Part shown: piece after piece, positions 33,233-45,100 of the stretch
Position numbering within the stretch: position 1 is the stretch's first letter
Layout: every line of letters begins with the position of its first letter
DNA from: Lepiota brunneoincarnata
Taxonomy: Eukaryota > Basidiomycota > Agaricomycetes > Agaricales > Agaricaceae
NCBI GenBank assembly: GCA_023014365.1
Contig: JAEBUN010000027.1
Location: 1-64,000 of the forward strand
Reading direction: 5' to 3'
Length of the DNA: 64,000 nt
Translations under genes and position numbers: made by a program
The notes under the pieces: model-generated
What the model was told of the DNA's origin: nothing
The model's database searches: none
Seen by the model: only the letters and a program-made list of their open reading frames with translations

Positions 33233-34842
33233 TGAAAAGGTGGAAATGTTCATGGGTTTTAATATAGATAAAGGGCTTGTTCTCACTAAGCTTAGTCAAA
33301 ATTCGATAAGCTTAAGTTAATACAAGTAGTATGAGATAGATAATGAACAGTTTCGTCTTTTAGGGTGTTCAGGGGGTGCATTCTGACAGCGAAATTCAAG
33401 AGAATAGTGTTTTTAGAGGTTAACGAACAGCCATTGAAGTTATCTTAGCTGTATGGTGCAACAGTGAAAGGACAATCCCTGTCAATTCAAAGTGCGGGGT
33501 CTCTAGTCTCTGGTCTCTGGTCTCTGAACTCTGTTCTCTGTCTCTGTCTCTGTCTCTAGCACTCTGGAACTCTAAACTCTGGACTCTGGACTCTGTCTCT
33601 GTCTCTGGGTTGGTTGATGACCAAAGAAATCACACTTAATGATGCACACTAAGTAGTCCTCTGAAACCATTCTTGATCACAGCTCGCAGACTTGCATGTG
33701 GAAGCAGGGGTGAGACCTCTTGCTTCTCCATGAACAAGCATGACCATATTTATATTATTTAGATACATACGAGAGATAGTAAATATGAAATAGAAAACAA
33801 TAAGCTTAATTGTTACAGGTACTGCAGAATATTTTGGAAGGTTTGGCAGCATTTCTACCTTGCCCTGGGTTATGGGTTTTTCTCTGATTGACGAATGGCA
33901 ATCCAGCCAGATGTGTTCTGTGCTCATCTGCATTATTCTGCATCCATGCGAGCGCATTAAGCCTCCAGATCAATTATGATCGGAATGTATGGCATATGGA
34001 CAATCCCTTGATCCATTGTAATTAATCTCAGTCAGGCAATATGCCGAGGTGCTGGGACCCACATAGCATTCGTTAATTATGAGTCTTTGATATGTCTAGG
34101 GTTTTGGGCATCAGGTGTCGCCTCCCAAACATTGGATGTTCCGTTCCGTGGTCCGGTCATCATTATTGGGCTCACTATGGGCATAATACACCTGCGACAG
34201 CTGCTATGTACATTCTTTAGGTTCCAACAAATCCGAGTTCATCAGAAAACTGCTCGTAAGGTCCCTTGATGCAACCAGAGTATACTTGATAGGCTATGTA
34301 GAGTCCGGAATCCCTCCGGAGAGCGTTCTGATAGCTTGGTTCACTAAGCTTAGTGATAATGAGCTGGTTTGAACACTTCCGAGGCTTGAATATCCTCAGT
34401 TTGGTTGAACTGGCTACTATGGGACATAGTGTAGAATAACTAAGACTCAGTAGCTCATAATGCAAGTACTATATATTCTATACCTGTAGAATAACTAAGA
34501 CTAACATAGGCATAAGTATCATAGTGGGAAAAACATGAGAAGACTCTACTCACCTCAGTAGCTCATAACGTGAGTACTGAGGTGTCTAACAGCAGGCTGG
34601 TAGGTATATACACTACCAACGAATATCCATAAATGGGCGGAAACATGCCCAGTGTCAACAAACAATGTACAAACAAAAGAATCCCTAAACGGGATATGTC
34701 ACGGAAAGCTCGACATGAGCTTTCTGGCTTGACACATAGTACCAATCCTCTATAGAGTTCTTTAATGATATAGCCAATGATTCTATGTAGAGAATTGTTC
34801 CGGAGTACGGAATTCATGTATAGGCATGAAATTGGCATATCA
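33233..34842 (-). repeat. 5' LTR of the gypsy element, interrupted by a solo LTR
   Basis: About 1,300 bp without the 305-bp insertion and its 5-bp duplication. Contains TAAGCTTA at 33287, 33307, 33801 and 34345, in the same places as the partner LTR. Confidence 0.9.
34430..34734. mobile_element. solo LTR of another retrotransposon
   Basis: 305 bp beginning TGTAGAATAACTAAG and ending GGCTTGACA, flanked by CATAG on both sides (34425-34429, 34735-34739). The partner LTR at 21690-21700 has an uninterrupted gacatagtacc. A short piece (TGTAGAATAACTAAGACT) is repeated inside it at about 34485. No internal genes remain. Confidence 0.85.
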
Positions 34843-35177
34843 CCACACCAGTTCATAGGCTCATGCACCACACAGAGACTGGCAACACCCCTGCAAAAAA
34901 GAATGAACCATGTCCAGGAATCACGCTTACACCCCCAGCGTCACTGGTCTTCTGGATTTTGGGTGTTGCTGGAAGAGCCTAGAGGGCAGATGGAGGTTGA
35001 TTAGTTTGTTAATTGGAAGAAGAGCAGAACGCTCACTTTGGGAGATCTTTAACTGGAGTTAGAGTGAGCACGGAGGTATTAAGGTAAGTAGGAGAACAAT
35101 TTCTTTGGAATTGTCACATGACCCCACCTCGACCTTGAGGATACCACCTGCCTTTCGAGTCTTGGCCACCACCCAAC

Positions 35178-36640
35178 TTGTCGATGCCTCACAGAACAGG
35201 AAGCCAGGCTGACGTCATCCAGCACAAAATAAATCAGGTGGAGGCTGTGGCTCAACAGCTCTACGAAAGACGCCTTACCCTATTACTGCAACCACTCAAC
35301 AGTATACAGGTGTCGACCAGGGGGCTCTTCCACCGGAGGTGCTGTCCCTCATCTTTGATCTGCCCATCCACAAGTCCACAAATTCTGATCAGCTGTTCAT
35401 CCACATCCGATGGATTCGAAAACTTATCCAATCTTGACTTTCAGTCATGTGTTGTCTTCAGTGGTGTCGGGTCACTTGGTCAACACCCAGGTTGTGGAAC
35501 AGCCTGTCCATTGAGGTTACCAACGAAGATGCAGACCATATTCCTCATATTCTCAAGCTCCATTTGCGAAATTCTGGAGCCCCCCCATTCAACCTTAGTC
35601 TCCATCTCTGTCTTGACATCCCTCTCCGATCAATTGAATCAGCACTATTTAAGAGCAAATTTGCCATGAAGATTCAAACACTTAAGCTTTTATGTCCACT
35701 ACCAGAGTTGCTGTCCTCTATCCCAACCAGCCTTTCGCGCCTTGGGTGCCTCTACATGGAAGGGGCTAATAGGGACTCGCAACAGAATACCCCCCCCCCC
35801 CTCGAAGCAGCTTCTCTTCTGTGCCATGTACAGCTAGAATACGTAGATGTGTTTGTGTCACTTCCTTGGCTATCAGTAACCCACCTCAAGCTTACCTGTG
35901 TCCCGATCAACATCTGCACCACATTCCTCATGCAATTTCCCAACCCCTCGTTCACTTTGAATTAGGACACCCTGAAGGCGAAACAGCTCAAATCGACCCT
36001 CCTACCCACACTATCGTTCTTCGCTATTTGTGGACGCTATCGACAGTACATCGTGCCTAACCACACTACAATACATTCAGCTACCTGCGCTGCACTCGTT
36101 TTCATGGTCAGAGGAAAGTGAATGTATCGACGAGCCTGAGCCCTTTATCCATGCATTGTTTGCCAAATTGCCGGATACCTTGCTTAACCTTAAGCTGGAC
36201 AATATTACCATCTGGTCCCCCACTTTGATCAGCCATGCATTCAGTCAATTCTCACTATGTCCAGGATCTTATGTTGCTCTGGTGTGAAAAAGACTGTGTA
36301 TACAGCCCATTGTACACCTTGTGTCCCGGTTGGGAGGGTGATGGGACGAAATATTTACCATCCCTCGTATCCTTGACTATTAAAAGTTGTTGTTATCTCG
36401 TCGGTGATAATTACTTTCTCCAAGCGGACATGCTAGACATGGACTTCTGCTGCCGGATCCGGGACATCTGTAGGGCAAAGCACGCCAGTTCAGACTCCCG
36501 GTTTACGTTCAGGTTTGGGGGGTGTACTGGGTACTGGGGGCGCAAGAGGAGCTGTGTAAGATGGTTCAGGATGGGTTTCAGCTGAAATCTTGGAGGGGGA
36601 TAGAAAGGTAGAATGGCTGTCAGAGAGGCCCTCTTCATCT
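35178..36640 (+). pseudogene. coiled-coil F-box/LRR gene, frameshifted
   Basis: Homologous to the relic at 14974-16423. It starts MSMPHRTGSQADVIQHKINQ and loses frame near 35325 where an extra base precedes LPPEVLSLIF. Later pieces are readable in turn: RNSGAPPFNLSLHLCLDIPL, then FVSLPWLSVTHLKL. Others are LPALHSFSWSEESECIDEP and LYTLCPGWEGDGTKYLPSLV followed by DICRAKHAS. A run of 13 C at about 35790 is a further likely break point. It lies 335 bp from the retrotransposon's 5' LTR, which inserted in its upstream region. Confidence 0.75.
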
Positions 36641-38137
36641 ATGTTCATCTGTTTGGCGGCCTGACCCTCATGTGCCGTTTATTGACTCCACAACGATGGA
36701 TGTAGGGTAGTGGCATTGGAAAATCCTAAGTAATAAGTGTCAGGGAGTATTGATTGTTCCGGTTGGAGACATGTTTAGGGCCAGGGGTATGAACTCTATC
36801 CGGATGGTGTGTTTGAGCTATATTGCAAATGGGTACGGTCAAGAAGGATGATTCTGTGAGCTCCTGAGAGTGCAAAAACAAAAATCAATCAGGTCTCTCT
36901 TCTGATATTTTGTGTGCAGAGAAAGTCAAGGAACAGTTGCATGTCTTGTATTCAATAACGGAAGCTCAGTCTTCCTTTGACCATTTACCTTGTGATCGGT
37001 CCATAAATGGTTGTAACACCGACGATAGGATCTACTGCGAGTCAATCTTCTATGCATCTCATACCCACCACACCTCTCTCGGCCCGTGCTATTCGCTTTC
37101 GAGCTTGAGGACCTGGTGTACCCAATGTATTTGGTACTACTTTTAATTAACTTGCCGCTTTTCCTTTCTCCATATGGTCATCAAGCCATGGCAGTCAATC
37201 CCACATGCCACAGTTATCAAGCTCTCCGATGGCACAAAAATACAACAAGTTTAGATGCGAAGAGCAACCGCCATGTCGTCAAATGTGAGGTGTGCAACCC
37301 TATACTTCAATTACCGACCTCAGTAATCTCGTCACTCATAGGGTGGCCTGTAAGAGAAAAACCCACCACCAGAATCCATAGCATTCATGGTAGTGAAATG
37401 GAAACTAACGTGGCTTCGAGTTCCAGTGTCAAGATTCCACATCAGGGGCCGAGAAACCTCCCCATCCATTGGGACACATATCCTTTAACATTCATCTTTC
37501 GGAGCGAGATCTTCGCCAGACATTGTTTGTTCTAGATAGTAAGACCAACGCAATTGTAGTTTGGGCTCAGATTCGTCCATTGGTTCTTCACAGCACTGAG
37601 GCAGGAACGCATGATCCATGCGCCTTGACTATACTCACTTGGCACCCATTCAATAGATTATATTTGGGCTGTGAGGCTCTGTGACTAGAGATAACTCTCC
37701 CCCAACTTGGAAGGTCCTCATAGGGCCGTCCTGGGGGGTTTACTTAGCACATTGCTCGGGACAGTCGCCCTTCAGTGATATCATCTGTTTGACACATCAT
37801 TTCCAAATGGAGAAGAGAGATAGACAGTCGAACTTAGGACCAGCCATTCATATAAACCTCTCGTTAGTTAAGCACAGCCTTACTTTTACCAAGCTGGCAT
37901 ACTGTGTCAGAAAAGCTGAAAATTGTCATAAGAACACTGGAAACCAATATACCGAGCTTATAATGGTGTGACATCTACAGGGCCCCATGAATTATTGGAT
38001 GGAGTAATGTCACACCTATGACTATTAAACAACGAAATTTGTTATGCTTACTGAATGATAGACATTATAAAAATCAATATATTCGTCAGCTTTAACTGAC
38101 TGACTTGATGACAAACTGAAGTGTTATAATGCACTGT
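36641..38137. other. repeat-unit spacer, no gene recognised
   Basis: Aligned in blocks with 42160-44530 and, more weakly, 48800-50230. Conserved short blocks alternate with insertions and deletions. I see no domain on either strand; some blocks may be decayed exons. Confidence 0.35.
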
Positions 38138-38585
38138 ACTGTCTTGGTTTGATTCCAAGACCTCGCACTTTCACAGCTTGCTGCCCTATCTTTGGAGACG
38201 GCCGGCCTGATGCTTAAGTAAGGATCTGGCTAAGGAATTACACACAGACAGACAGACGAAAAAGCCGTAGTGTAAAAGACTACACAGTGGGCTGGCCTCT
38301 CATCAGGTAACCATGCCATGAGGGGTCCGAGTGGGAGGGATGCCCCAGGCCCAGCCCCCCCTTCCTACCTACCTGTATGGGGTCCCGGAGGCACCCTGGC
38401 ATGCTAGCCGGTCTGGCAGATCAATTAATATATTGATTCATACTCCCCCACAGCCATCCTAAGTTAGGTAGTCTAATTCTGTCGCTACATGAGCCAAGGT
38501 GGGTTAGGGCAGCGGTTAAGCCCTCTGATGAGCCCCTTCGCAAGGGCGAAACCCGCATAAGTCCCCCCATACATACATAATACCC
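38138..38585. mobile_element. SINE-like insertion in repeat copy 1
   Basis: About 450 bp present between blocks that adjoin in copy 2 (near 44530). It contains a tRNA-like stretch (GGGTTAGGGCAGCGGTTAAG, about 38500), a possible B-box variant (GGTTTGATTCC, about 38150) and a short-repeat tail TACATACATAATAC. No clear target duplication. Class uncertain. Confidence 0.3.
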
Positions 38586-38660
38586 AAGCTGGCTCAGCGC
38601 CAATTGATGGGTTACCACGTGTTACCACGGACCGGAATTTCTTTTTGTTTGCCTTTGTAG

Positions 38661-38957
38661 TCAACCGGTATGGGTACTCTTATCACAGGTGCAGTCACCT
38701 GCTTTTGTGGTGGTTTGACTGCCTCGAAAGGCTTTCCCGCTGCTTTGGTATTGCCTGTGTAACGTTACATCGTTAGTACCACGGATTGGATGTTCTTTTT
38801 GTTTACCTTCCTTCGGTGCTGAATGTCGCTGGTGCAGGCTTCTGCTTTTGTGGTCGTTTGGCTCCCCTGGAAGACTCTCCCGCTGGTTTGGTACCATCAC
38901 ATCGTTAGCATAAATGGTTGGGAACAGAGCCTGTCTGGACATACTACTACTCGACAT
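38661..38957 (-). pseudogene. Lys-rich multi-exon gene X, copy 1 relic
   Basis: Minus-strand exons separated by a textbook intron at about 38811-38760: GTAAAC donor, TACTAAC branch site, ACACAG acceptor. Flanking exons are similar to one another (CAAAGCAGCGGGAAAGCC; CAAACCAGCGGGAGAGTC), an exon duplication. Related exons occur in copies 2 (about 44720-44590) and 3 (about 50985-50820). The third encodes NKKPVEKSTQTDQKSRAPK followed by QVQLDIWSDPP. Highly charged, probably disordered protein; no family recognised. Confidence 0.35.
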
Positions 38958-39250
38958 CCTGCTTCTGTTATTCAGTCAATAAATGAATAGATGTAAGTCA
39001 GTCTTATGCAAATACCTTGAGGGAGCTTATTTGCCAATTTGTGTACAGAATGGGTGTAGAGGCTCTCCAGGTATTTTTTGGGAGACAAGGGGAAAGAGGA
39101 TGTTTGCTACCGTAGCTAATTCTGAAGATCCTATGTTTATATGTTATCTATCAGTGGGTCCACGGAATTGTGGCTGCTCGGAGCATAGCCTAATATGTAT
39201 AACAAAGGGTAGCACTAGTGACTGAGTGACATGGTGTATCGTGTCAGTAC

Positions 39251-39634
39251 TTGTATCAGAAAACCAGGTTGCTCTTCGATGGATGCGGATCCTCGGGACG
39301 TAGACTACCCTGTTGGGGATATCTCTCTTCCATATATGCTACCATAGGCTACGATACATTACCACTCTTCCAAGATTATAATGTTCGTGATCCTGATCCT
39401 TGGCACGAGTGTAGTATGATGCGGAATGGAAATGAAGTACGGAGACTGCCGGTGAGGCCAGGAGCAAGGGCGATATATGACCATGGCCTCTCTTGGCTTC
39501 CTGCCGACACAAGTGGAATTTGTCCAAGAGGCGGTGACTGGAACAATACACCCTGGTTTGTGCCTCAATTGCTGTCGTTCACCTATAAAGGCGGGATAGT
39601 GATTTTGGAGAATCCGAAGTTACAACGCTGTTAG
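39251..39634 (+). pseudogene. conserved repeat-unit open frame, strand uncertain
   Basis: Reads RPGARAIYDHGLSWLPAD and GGDWNNTPWFVPQLLSF; the same frame recurs at 45251-45469 with 80-90% similarity by eye. Conservation could equally reflect a gene on the other strand or simply shared ancestry. No family recognised. Confidence 0.25.
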
Positions 39635-39971
39635 GTGTATTGATGATTCTAGCAAAAGGTAGAATATTGTGCCTGGGGTCAGAGGTATTTACCCCGTCCT
39701 GACAATATATTGTCTTTGAGTCAGGTTGCGAATCAAGTATCGAAAGGTGATTCCGAGGGCGTTGTGGGTTTATTCCTAAATACCAAGGTTCTCAAAGGTG
39801 ATTATTTTTTCCGCACAAATAGTATATCACCTTACAAAAATGCACAGCTGATCGAGCTCAACCCACACGACACGTCATCCCCTTCCCAATCTATACAGTT
39901 GGTGAAGATGTGGAGCAATCAGTAGCGAGCTCTGCCCCTGTGCAGCCAAAGCCTCTGTTTGTCGATGTTGT

Positions 39972-40175
39972 TCAGCAAGCAGGAACTTGCACACGAGCAC
40001 AATATACTCGCTCCAATGCGACACAGGCAACATAGCTCATCGTCACGTTCTTTGCTTTACCCCACAGGAAGGCAAACTCCCCAGTGAAATCGACGCATAA
40101 TCGACTGTAGTCGTAGGGGGGACGAACGCTAGCGCATAGCTGCACAACACAGCCTCGCCGATGTTCGGCAATCAC
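39972..40175 (-). pseudogene. conserved exon, repeat-unit gene Y, copy 1
   Basis: Minus-strand frame with CASVRPPYDYSRLCVDFTGE and KNVTMSYVACVA. Present again at 46052-45790 and 52789-52604, where it is preceded by GEVVLCSFDDQ. The Cys spacing and Tyr-rich core are conserved over three copies. Unknown family; probably one exon of a larger gene. Confidence 0.35.
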
Positions 40176-40639
40176 TGTGACACATCAAAATGATCCTCAG
40201 GAGTCAGCAACAAGTCACCGATGATTCAAGTCGGGTATACTGATACATCAGTTTGGAGTAGCGGCGCAACATGTGCGATCAGTACCTGTGGGGGTGCTAT
40301 ATGCGCCTTGGAAGTGAATCTTGGGCAGATTTTGTCGTTCGGCACGATTTGAAATACAAAAAGTAATGTACAATCGAAGGTCGGATCCCTCGGATCTCGG
40401 GCGCACTCACTGGGCCATCATAATCCAGAAGTGCAATAGAGATGGAACAGCAATTGTATGTAATCAAGTGTAGAGGTGGGCAAGTGGCTACACCTGCAAC
40501 AGCCGCCCTATGCCACCTCTCGTAGGACTCGGAACCCGAAACCTGAACCCGGATCGAACCCCGGATCAAGAAACTTGGAGCGCCCAGCTGATCGGAGCCA
40601 CTATCATTTCGCAACATATCCATTTTCACTCGAAACCTC

Positions 40640-41330
40640 CTTCATTCTTTGACAGATATATTTTCACTCCATTTCTATTCTTTTCCCTGATCATAAACTG
40701 TAATATAAGTTTTCTCTCTGTATATAGACCTCTGTATGCCTCGCAGACCACTACTTTGATAATTATCCTTCATATTTCCTAATCCTCTCCTCGTGTAGCT
40801 ACGAAAACTTCACATTTCATCCCTTGTTTCACCTTCTCCGTCTCGCAAGTAGCTCAGATCTATTTTCTCTTAATTTTCTTGTCATTGTCGAGCATAGGAA
40901 AAGATTTATAACATAGTATACATGTTTGTATATAAGTAGCAGATCTCGGAGACTTGTTCTCCAGTCAACACACGACCCGAAAACTCTTTCCTGATCTCGT
41001 CCTCTCTGTCTGTCTCTCTCCAAATAACTCGTCTTTCTTGGTTCTCGAAGCCCAGTGGTTGTTCCGTCAACCACACTCGCCCCCTTTGTTTGTTCGTGTT
41101 AGCGCTGTTTCGATCGTGTTTCGTTTGTGTTTCGGTTTCGTTTCGGTTTCGTTTCGGCACTTTTCACGTACTGAAGAGTCAGTTTCTCTTCACAAGGAGG
41201 AGTCATGGTCAGATAACTCGGTCAGTTCGACATCATGCTCGCCACTTTGATTGACTGTCATCCACTCACTGACAAATGGGAACAGCTTACCTTGCATCCG
41301 AGTGCCCATTTGAATGAGAAGGTTCCCCAT
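40640..41330. other. spacer between repeat copies
   Basis: Unique AT/CT-rich stretch with a short tandem array of TTTCGTTTCGG (about 41125-41160). No gene recognised. Confidence 0.4.
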
Positions 41331-41439
41331 TTCAGATCTTGAGAACTTGCATCAAAGAAAAATCTATTTGTCGACATAAAACACTTAGAGTGCCACTATC
41401 GTTGAAAAGACAAAACAGCTCAAATCAACCCTCCTACCT

Positions 41440-42157
41440 ACACCATCGTTCTTTACTATTTGCAGACGCTATTGTGGGGATTCTCCGACGCTACATCATG
41501 CTTAACCACACTACAACACATCCGGCACCTGCGCTGCGCTCGTTTTCATGGTCAGAGGAAAGTGAATGTATCGACGAGCCTGAGCCCTTTATCCATGCAT
41601 GTTCGCCAAATTACCGGATACCTTGCTTAGCCTTAAGCTGGACAATATTACCATCTGGTCCCCCGCTTTGATCAGGCACGCATTCGGTCAATTCTCACTA
41701 TGTCCGGGATCTTATGTTGCTCTGGTGTGAAAAAGACTGTGTATACAGCCCATTGTGCACCTTGTGTCCCGGTTGGGAGGGTGACGGGACGAAATATTTA
41801 CCATCCCTTGTATCTTTGACTATTAAAAGTTGTTGTTATCTCGTCGGTGATAATTACTTTCTCCAAGCGGACATGCTAGACATGGACTTCTGCTGCCGGA
41901 TCCGGGACATCTGTAGGGCAAAGCACGCCGGCCCGGTCCCCCGGTTTACGTCCAGGTTTGGGGGGCTCACGGTGCACTGGGCGCTGGGGGTGCAAGAGGA
42001 GCTGTGCAAGATGGTTCGGGATGGGTTTCAGCTGAAAATCTTGGAGGGGGATAGAAAGGTAGAATGGCCGTCAGAGAGGCCCCTCTTCATCTACGTTCAT
42101 CTGTTTGGCCGCCTGACTTTCATGTGCCGTTTATTGACTCCACAACGAGGGATGTAG
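41440..42157 (+). pseudogene. F-box/LRR gene, C-terminal part only
   Basis: Matches 35990-36700: ALRSFSWSEESECIDEPEPF, then in another frame MLLWCEKDCVYSPLCTLCPG, DMDFCCRIRDICRAKH and LGVQEELCKMVRDGF, ending at the TAG near 42157. The F-box half is absent. A one-base loss near 41601 (catgcatgttcgcc) separates the two frames. Confidence 0.7.
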
Positions 42158-45100
42158 GGTAGTGGTATTGGAAAATCCGAAGTAATAAGTGTCAGGGAGT
42201 ATTAATCGTTATTGTTAGGGGGGATGTTGGACATATTTAGGGCCGGGTGAACTCCATCCAGACGGTGCGTTGTTCGAGCTATACTACGAATGGGTACAAT
42301 CTAGAAGGACGATTCTGTGAACTCTTGGGAGTGCAAAAACAAAAATCAAATGCGCTGAGGGTGATGTCAGGGGTGATATAGTGGGTGCTGGGAGTGTGGA
42401 GTACATGGCTCGCCAACACCGGCATGGTTGCCGCCTGCTCCCTCGGGAAGCCCACCGGCCCTCGTACTCCCCCTCCAGCAATGTACTCCTCTCACTCTCC
42501 ATCTATACCACTGCGGTCTGCCTCTTCGGTGCTTTCAACACCCTTCATTCGTCATATCCGCAGATCAGAGAATCAAAAGGGACGCTTCAGCTGAAAAAAC
42601 AGGTGCGTACGAGGAATCATACGAGTATGGCGTCGTCGAGTTAACGAATCCACTGCTGTTGGAAAAGAAAGAAGAAAGTGATTCAATCAGCTTTGAATTT
42701 CAGGTGGGTATCGTACGTACGTGCATCGTAATCCACCAATGAAACACCGCCTCCAGAGCATCAACTCCTCCCACCCCCTGACTTAACACCGATTGCTGTG
42801 TCCAGAGAAAGTCAAGGAACAGTTGCATGTATTCGATAACAGAAGCTCTGTCTTCCTTGGACTATTTACCTCGGGATCGGAATCGGAGCCTTCGACTGGG
42901 AGGAGAGTAAGGAGCTGCGACCTACCTCTGGATGTGAGGCAGGGAATTCTGTGAGCAAACTTAATGCCGGAGAAGATATATGCCTCAGTTGAAGTGGCTA
43001 ATAGCAATAAGTTGCAGCTTTGTAAACAGGGGCCTTGTGGCCTCTCGCCATAGAATGAACTTCCGTCCTTTCTCGCCTCACCATGCAACACGTCGCCAGG
43101 CAGGCGACAATCTATCACATGGACATTAACAACCATGGCCAAATTGAGAGAATCAAAGTGAGAACACTCTAGTTGTACGATAGTACTCCCTAACATTCTC
43201 CAAAAACTCGGGGGTTGCAGGAGGAGAAGGTTGGAGGTCTGATCAGGCTGCAGGGACTGTAAGTCATGTTGGAAGTGCCTAGAGGGCGATCAGTCTCGGT
43301 CGGGGGTATCCATGTGTGGATGCCCTTTTGGAAAAAACATTAGAAACTGGTTATACAATGCTGTTCTCTCTTTTTCGAGAAGTAGTGATAGCGAGGGCCC
43401 TGTGGAAACATTCCATAAATGGTTGTAACACCGAAGAAAGGATCTACTGCGAGTCAATCCACGCGTCTCATACCCACCACACCTCTCTCGGACCGTGCTA
43501 TTCCCTTTCGAGCTTGAGGGCCTGGTGTGCCCGATGTATTTGATACTACTTTTAATTAACTTGCCGCTTTTCCTTTCTCCGTATGGTCACCAAGCCGTGA
43601 CAGTCAATCCCACATGCCACAGTTATCGAGCTCTCCGATAGCGGGAAAATACAAACAAGTTTCGATGCGAAGAACAACTGCCATGTCGTCAAATGCGAGT
43701 CGTGCAACCGTACACTCACAGGGCGGCCCGTAAGAGAAAAATCCACCACCAGAATCAATGACATTCATGACAACTGAGATTTAAACTAATGTGGGCTCGC
43801 GTTCCAGTGTCAAGATTCCACATCGCAGGCCCGAGAAACCCCCTCTATCCGCTTCTAAACATGCAGCAATGAACTCTCTTCAAATCACCTCTAACTGTCC
43901 CGGTCAATGGCTACAGTTGAACACCCGGCTCAGTCTGGGACACACATCCTTTCAGAATTCAGCTTTCGGAACGAGATCTTCGCTGGACACTGTTTGCTCT
44001 GAATAGCAAGACCGGCAGAATCGTAGTTCGAGCTCAGATCCGTCCATCAACTCATCACAGCACTGAGGCAGGAACACGCGATCCATGAGCCCCGACTATG
44101 CTCACTTGACACCCACTCGATAGATTAAATTTGGGCTGTGAGGCTCTATGACTAGGGATAATTCTTCCCTAACTTGGAGGGTCCTCACAGGGCCGTCCGA
44201 GGGGGCTGACTCAGCGCGCTGCTCGGGGAAGTCACCCTTCAGTGGTATCATCTGTTTGACATGTCATTTCCAAAGGGAAAAGAGAGATGAACAGTCGAAC
44301 TTAGAATCAGCCATTCATATAGACCTCTCTCAAATTTGCTAGCCCTTACTTTTACCAAGCTGGCACACTGTGTCGGAAAAAGCCGAAAATTGTGGACACC
44401 AAAAGTCAACATAAGTAATGGAGTTAGAGCACTGGGAACTGGGTAATGTTAAATAATAAATGTTATAAAATCCAATATATTTGTCAGCTTTAACTGACTG
44501 ACAAGCTGAAGTGTTATAGTGCATTACAACGCCCCTAAGCTGGCTCAGGGCTGTGTTTGACTACGGGCTGGATCTTTTTTCGTTTGGTTGCCTTTCCTGG
44601 TCTGACTTGTGGATCCCCCTATGGGCCTGAATTCCGGTGGTGCAGTTTGGTGCTTTGCTGGTTGTCTGACTGGTGCGCGGGGATTTCCCGTTGCTGTGGT
44701 ATTAGGGGCTGTGTACCATCACATCGTTAGCATAAATGGCTGGGAACAGAGCGTGTCCGGGCATACTATTCGTCATCTTGTTTCTGTTATCCAGTCAATA
44801 AATGAATAGACATAAGGCAGTCATATGCAAATACCTTGAGGGAGCTTATTTTCCAATTTGTGTGTTGAACGGTTGTAGACGTCCTCTGGGTGGTTCTTGG
44901 GAGACAGGAGAAGGGAGTGGTTGATAGATTAGGTGATTCTGAAGAACATATGCTTATATACTATTTATCAGTGGGTCCACGTCCACGGAATTTTGTGGCT
45001 GTTCGGAGCATAGCGTAATATATATAGCAAAGGGTAGCACTAGCGACTGAGTGACATGGTATATCGTTTTAGTACTTGTATCAGAAAACCAGGTTGCTCT

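Larger units (their letters stand above)
18647..34352. repeat. dispersed palindrome TAAGCTTA, 28 copies
   Basis: First bases: 18647, 18667, 21063, 21607, 21924, 22865, 24637, 25240, 25281, 25828, 26104, 26563, 27313, 27478, 27671, 27724, 28264, 29473, 29849, 29970, 31127, 31199, 32649, 32797, 33287, 33307, 33801, 34345. The usual extended form is CTAAGCTTAG. Sites lie in LTRs, gag, pol, spacers, introns and splice sites of the antisense genes. One-base variants (TAAGCTTG, TAAGCTTT) add several more. I saw none elsewhere in the window, including in the nested KH element. Random expectation for 16 kb is about 0.25. Confidence 0.9.
18593..34842 (-). mobile_element. giant Ty3/gypsy LTR retrotransposon with antisense genes
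   Basis: Boundaries come from two direct repeats, 18593-21798 and 33233-34842, each reading TGATATG...CCTTTTCA on the minus strand. Order on the minus strand: 5' LTR, PBS (TGGAGCCCACC, two bases after the LTR), gag, protease, RT-RNaseH, integrase, a ~4.3-kb accessory region with two plus-strand genes, polypurine tract TTAGGGGGGGA, 3' LTR. Without the nested elements it is about 14.0 kb, very long for the group. Both LTRs carry younger insertions (18905-20807 and 34430-34734). gag and pol contain seven in-frame TGA codons, so this copy is not autonomous now. No target-site duplication is visible at the outer edges. The element is poor in CpG and carries 28 copies of TAAGCTTA. Confidence 0.9.

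Noticed and set aside
18647..34352. TAAGCTTA as HindIII cloning or Hi-C ligation junctions
   Set aside because: Fill-in ligation would give AAGCTAGCTT. Sites sit within continuous open frames and at matching positions in both LTRs, so they are genuine sequence.
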